Shown: in pieces, positions 5,094-7,658 of the stretch
Position numbering within the stretch: the first letter of the stretch is position 1
Layout of the letters: every line of letters starts with the position of its first letter
Assembly: GCA_015654715.1 (NCBI GenBank)
Contig: JAATGK010000349.1
Span: forward strand, 1 to 7,658
Direction of reading: 5' to 3'
DNA from: Alphaproteobacteria bacterium
GTDB lineage: Bacteria > Pseudomonadota > Alphaproteobacteria > Micropepsales > Micropepsaceae
DNA: 7,658 nt
The notes under the pieces: generated by a model
The model's input: the letters and a program-made list of their open reading frames with translations, nothing else
Database searches by the model: none
Told to the model about the DNA's origin: nothing
Program-made: the position numbers and the translations under genes

Positions 5094-6589
5094 TTGACCA
5101 CGCCCTTCAAATGATCGGCCAGCCGGAGCGCCAGCGCCAAAAGGTTGATGGTCGGATTGGCGGCGCCATAAGTCGGGAACACCGAACTGCCCGCGACATA
5201 GAGATTGGCGACGTCGTGCACCTTCAAATTCGCATCCACCACGCCCTTCTTGGGATCGGCGCTCATCCGCGTCGTGCCCATGTGGTGATTGCCCCAGTCG
5301 AGACTGGCGACCCACTCGTCGCGGGTGCGCAAATTCAGCTTCAACATCCCGGCACGCGATTCGAGGAGCTGCCGCCCCAGTTCCTTCAGCGTCAGGCGGT
5401 ACTTGGCGAAATCCTGGTCGGCGATGCGCATGTGGAGCTTCAGCTTGGGCATGCCGAGGGCATCGCGGCTGTCGTCCAGCGTAAAGCGGCGGTCGGGATC
5501 GGGCGTCACTTCCATGCCGCAGCCGAGCGAGTGGGCTACCGCATTGGAAGCATCGACGCCGAGCGCCGCGGCCGTTGACGCCACCGCGGCCTTGCCGAAA
5601 TCGTCGAGCTCGATCTTGCCTTCGACGGTGATCGACGAGGCCATCACGGCATGGCTGCGGCGGAAGTCTTCGCTCGGGAACAGACCGGCGCGCAAAATGG
5701 CGCCATGGGTGATCTGATTGCCGAGGTAATAGGGCGCGATCTCGCCGCCGAACAGCACCAGCGTGGCGTTATCGCGCGGGCAGGGATGATCGGCGAAGAA
5801 GCGCCCGACCAAATCGTGGTCGTTGCCGACGCCCGAGGTATTGATGTCGTTGGAGGCGAGCAGCAGCCGGGCGCATTCGATGGCGCCGGTCGCCAGTACG
5901 GCGGCCTTGGGTTTGACGGTGAACTTCTTGCCGTCCAGCGTCGCGACATCGAGTTCGCTGATCGCGCTACCGGCCCGGTTGAGCCCCAATCGGGTGACAT
6001 TGGCCTGCAGATAGACCGCGAGCTTGGCTTGCTTCTTGAGTTCGGCCGCATAGCGAACGCCAAAATGGGTCGGCAGGACGGAGCCGTGCATGCGCGAAAA
6101 TTGGAACCAGCGCGTGGTGATGCCGCCGGGCCCGAGCGCCAGCCGCGGTCCCAAGTCGCCCGTCACCTTGCTGGCGGCGTCGTAATAGAGCGTGCCCGCT
6201 TCGCACAGCAAATGCGCCTTGACGAAATAGCGGTCGACATCGGCTTTGGTGATCGGCCACCCGGAGTAAGGCATCCAGGTGCGTTCCTCGAAATCGATCG
6301 CGTCCATCGGACGGCACCAGCCGCCCCAGTGATTCGAGCTGCCGCCGAGATAGCGCAGGCGCGAGGCCTCCAGCGTCAGGTATGGCGCACCGACCTTGGT
6401 GCCTTCATACAGCGCCTGGGTTTTGGCATCGAAGCCCATGCCGCCGCTTTCCAGCAGCACGATTTTCAGCGGCGTATTGGCGAGCGCCATCGCAATGGCG
6501 ATGCCGACCGGCCCGCCGCCGATGATCGCCAGATCCGCTTGCACGACGGTGCCCGAAGGAACGGTCCGGGCGTCGATGAATGCACCCAA
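5090..6589 (-). CDS. GMC-family FAD-dependent oxidoreductase
   Basis: A 499-residue flavoprotein of the glucose-methanol-choline family, probably a sugar or alcohol dehydrogenase; the substrate cannot be read from sequence. The FAD-binding motif IIGGGPVG (G24, G26, G29) and the ribose-binding Glu in LLESGG (E47) are intact. GGSSNHWGGWC follows, a motif of the gluconate-2-dehydrogenase/fructose-dehydrogenase-like branch. AVLATGAIECARLLL is the second FAD-contact segment. The C-terminus has NHHMGTTRM (H435, H436) and GAANPTINLLALALRLADHL (N478), giving the His/Asn catalytic pair. It has no signal peptide of its own, which fits export as a folded partner of the coupled small Tat-type protein. 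The only start I can find upstream of the FAD motif is TTG at 6589, with a weak ribosome binding site; the frame stays open to a TAA at 6638-6640 without an ATG. Confidence 0.9.
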   Translation of the reverse strand: MGAFIDARTVPSGTVVQADLAIIGGGPVGIAIAMALANTPLKIVLLESGGMGFDAKTQALYEGTKVGAPYLTLEASRLRYLGGSSNHWGGWCRPMDAIDFEERTWMPYSGWPITKADVDRYFVKAHLLCEAGTLYYDAASKVTGDLGPRLALGPGGITTRWFQFSRMHGSVLPTHFGVRYAAELKKQAKLAVYLQANVTRLGLNRAGSAISELDVATLDGKKFTVKPKAAVLATGAIECARLLLASNDINTSGVGNDHDLVGRFFADHPCPRDNATLVLFGGEIAPYYLGNQITHGAILRAGLFPSEDFRRSHAVMASSITVEGKIELDDFGKAAVASTAAALGVDASNAVAHSLGCGMEVTPDPDRRFTLDDSRDALGMPKLKLHMRIADQDFAKYRLTLKELGRQLLESRAGMLKLNLRTRDEWVASLDWGNHHMGTTRMSADPKKGVVDANLKVHDVANLYVAGSSVFPTYGAANPTINLLALALRLADHLKGVVK

Positions 6590-6615
6590 TGCGCTTGTCT
6601 TTCGATATAAAGTGA

Positions 6616-6665
6616 CTCTCGCAAGTCTTACGAGAGATTAGCCGCCGCCTCGGCGCAAGTCTTGC
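6616..6665. promoter_or_regulatory. Paired AAGTCTT dyads upstream of the GMC operon (candidate operators)
   Basis: CGCAAGTCTT occurs twice in direct orientation, at 6620-6629 and 6654-6663, 34 bp apart. The copy nearer the gene is the centre of a 21-bp dyad (6616-6636): CTCTCG and CGAGAG flank AAG-T-CTT, with 9 of 10 base pairs symmetrical. The other copy is the 11-bp palindrome GCAAG-T-CTTGC (6655-6665), next to a further CAAG half-site (6667-6670). The nearer dyad ends 27 nt before the TTG start, beside a TTATAT stretch (minus strand, 6610-6605) that could be a -10 box. This is a typical place for a repressor. The cognate regulator is unknown and none is encoded in the window. Confidence 0.45.
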
Positions 6666-6751
6666 CCAAGTTGTATCAGTAACGCATCACCTGACGCCGT
6701 TTTTGTCATGGCGCCCCGGGGAACGGAAGGCAAGGCGGCAAATGGCCAAAA

Positions 6752-7138
6752 TCAGCTTTTGATGACGCGCAGGGTAAAGGCTTCCGCGAGGGAGTCGCGC
6801 ACCGTATCGAGATTAAGGTCAGCGGCGGCGAAACCCAGCACGCGATAGCCTTGGGCCGCAAACCAGTCCTGCCGCGCCGGATCGTCTTGGCTTTCCAGGA
6901 GAATGACAAGTTTCGTCGCCGCGCAATAGAAATCGGCGACATACGGCCCGAGCCGCACGTATTGGGAGAACGGCGGGCCCGGCCGGCTGGCGAGCAGCGG
7001 CCACAACTTGCGCGCGGCTTCGTCACTGGCATCGCGAATGTCGGGCGCGGCTTGGACTCGCCAGGGCTTTTTCGCACCGAGCGGCTTTTTTGCGCGCAAC
7101 GCGGTTTTGCGGGTCAGCGGTTTCTTCCGTTGCAACAA
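6752..7138 (-). CDS. DUF559 (Vsr-like fold) endonuclease domain protein, altered active site
   Basis: A 128-residue protein. Residues 1-26 are a lysine/arginine-rich arm (RKKPLTRKTALRAKK), likely to bind nucleic acid. Residues about 38-122 are a DUF559 domain of the PD-(D/E)XK/Vsr-related fold: EAARKLWPLL, then YVRLGPYVADFYC (D69), TKLVILLESQ and GYRVLGF. In most DUF559 proteins the strand after the first Asp reads V-I-E-L-D-G; here it is V-I-L-L-E-S (78-83), so the usual Glu is Leu and the usual Asp is Glu. Activity may be lost or changed. The start is a TTG at 7138 with at best a weak GGA 10 nt upstream; the next in-frame codons upstream lead to a stop at 7157-7159 and no ATG is in frame. 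No methylase or specificity partner is nearby, so it is an orphan. It lies after the broken GIY-YIG gene on the same strand. Confidence 0.8.
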   Translation of the reverse strand: MLQRKKPLTRKTALRAKKPLGAKKPWRVQAAPDIRDASDEAARKLWPLLASRPGPPFSQYVRLGPYVADFYCAATKLVILLESQDDPARQDWFAAQGYRVLGFAAADLNLDTVRDSLAEAFTLRVIKS

Positions 7139-7244
7139 GCGGGCGTGTCCGGAACGTCACACCGGAGCATACCGGAAGATGCCGGTGATCTGATAGCCGA
7201 ACAAAACATCTACCAACATCAGTCCGCCGCCGAAGTGAAATTCC

Positions 7245-7485
7245 TCACAGCCGCTTCGTGCCAAACGCCCGGCCGGATGGCGATTTCAGGTATCGCTCAA
7301 ACGCTACAGCTTTATCGGGATCATCAAAGGCCACATACGTCTTGATGGCCCAAGGTCGAAACTTCGAAGTGTGTGGGACATCGCCGGCGTTGTGCCTTTT
7401 CAAACGGTCACGAAGGTCGTCGGTGAGCCCCACATAGAAGTGCTGCTCCGCCCCCCACGCTTCGGAGGATGTAGACGTATTTCAT
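7245..7485 (-). pseudogene. GIY-YIG nuclease family gene, frameshifted by one extra G
   Basis: The small GIY-YIG family resembles the catalytic domain of UvrC and homing endonucleases. ATG at 7485 gives MKYVYILRSVG, the expected GIY-YIG first strand, then runs out of frame in a run of six G on the minus strand (7456-7451). The frame that follows reads AEQHFYVGLTDDLRDRLKRH and continues to FERYLKSPSGRAFGTKRL, stopping at 7245. Removing one G from the run gives an unbroken 79-residue protein of normal family length, with Y in YVYIL, YVGLTDDL, the R-x-x-x-H helix and the E of FERYLKS all in place. A TATAGT (7517-7512) about 25 bp upstream is a possible -10 box without a good -35. The break may be a true mutation, a sequencing error in the homopolymer, or slippage-controlled. 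A short start from GTG at 7433 would lack the first catalytic Tyr. Confidence 0.85.
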
Positions 7486-7658
7486 GCCGCCCCCCAGCCA
7501 ACACGACGCAGACTATAGGAAGGGCACAGTTTTGCCGAGTAAAAGCAGCGATTTTTGAGATGAGGGGGCTGGCTTGCCGAGCCGTAGCTGCGCTGACCGA
7601 GGTCCGGCCCGCCTTCACCCTGAGGGCTTCGGCGTGGCAGCCTCCGCTGCTGCGCAGC

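Noticed and set aside
5651..6610. 319-codon plus-strand ORF opposite the GMC gene
   Set aside because: Antisense shadow; the opposite strand encodes clear GMC motifs throughout.
6638..6709. 23-codon minus-strand reading frame (MTKTASGDALLIQLG...) ending in TAA before the GMC start, in the same frame
   Set aside because: Could be a leader peptide, but it has no clear ribosome binding site and no family match, and it overlaps the dyads; not enough to call a gene.
6706..7077. 123-codon minus-strand ORF overlapping the DUF559 gene
   Set aside because: Alternative-frame shadow; the DUF559 frame carries the recognisable domain.
7160..7187. CACCGG..CAT/ATGCCGGTG hairpin between the GIY-YIG remnant and the DUF559 gene
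   Set aside because: Two-base bulge and no T-run on the minus strand; too weak to call a terminator.
7400..7618. 72-codon minus-strand ORF upstream of and overlapping the GIY-YIG gene
   Set aside because: Low-complexity translation with no family features; it overlaps the repaired GIY-YIG frame.

Overview
The window looks like the chromosome of a high-G+C alphaproteobacterium. The evidence is an Hsp20 gene coupled to a DUF1150 gene, a PabB-PabC fusion, a GMC oxidoreductase paired with a small twin-arginine-type protein, GTG/TTG starts, and dispersed intergenic inverted repeats that begin and end CTGTCAT...ATGACAG. I cannot fix the order or genus. I see no rRNA, tRNA, CRISPR array, transposase or phage gene.

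Layout, left to right. (1) 7-807 (+) is a tandem retropepsin-like aspartic protease with two DTG motifs; its frame is open to the window edge, so it may start upstream. (2) 815-1570 (-) is a two-hotdog acyl-ACP thioesterase, convergent with the protease. (3) 1571-1956 has no gene. It holds a 189-bp inverted-repeat element (1672-1860), an AT-rich hairpin (1865-1892) and a strong GC-rich terminator (1903-1940) that ends the next operon. (4) 1957-2645 (-) is an hsp20-DUF1150 operon with an ATGA overlap. Upstream lie a close match to the sigma-32 (RpoH) promoter consensus and a 5' leader whose last hairpin buries the ribosome binding site in the manner of a ROSE RNA thermometer. (5) 2801-4549 (+) is pabBC, for p-aminobenzoate/folate synthesis. 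A second CTGTCAT repeat (4550-4719) starts on the base after its stop. (6) 4728-6589 (-) is an operon of a FAD-dependent GMC dehydrogenase and a small Tat-type/anchored protein, again with an ATGA overlap. Its upstream region has two copies of CGCAAGTCTT, one inside a 21-bp dyad. (7) 6752-7138 (-) is a DUF559 endonuclease-like protein with a substituted active-site motif. (8) 7245-7485 (-) is a GIY-YIG nuclease-like gene broken by one extra G in a G6 run.

Most genes are ordinary housekeeping or accessory genes. The most interesting parts are non-coding or broken: the stacked heat control of hsp20 (RpoH promoter plus ROSE-like leader), the one-base GIY-YIG frameshift next to a DUF559 gene with an altered active site, the paired dyads before the GMC operon, and the two long hairpin-forming repeats at gene ends. 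I found no convincing evidence of an entirely new multi-gene system.
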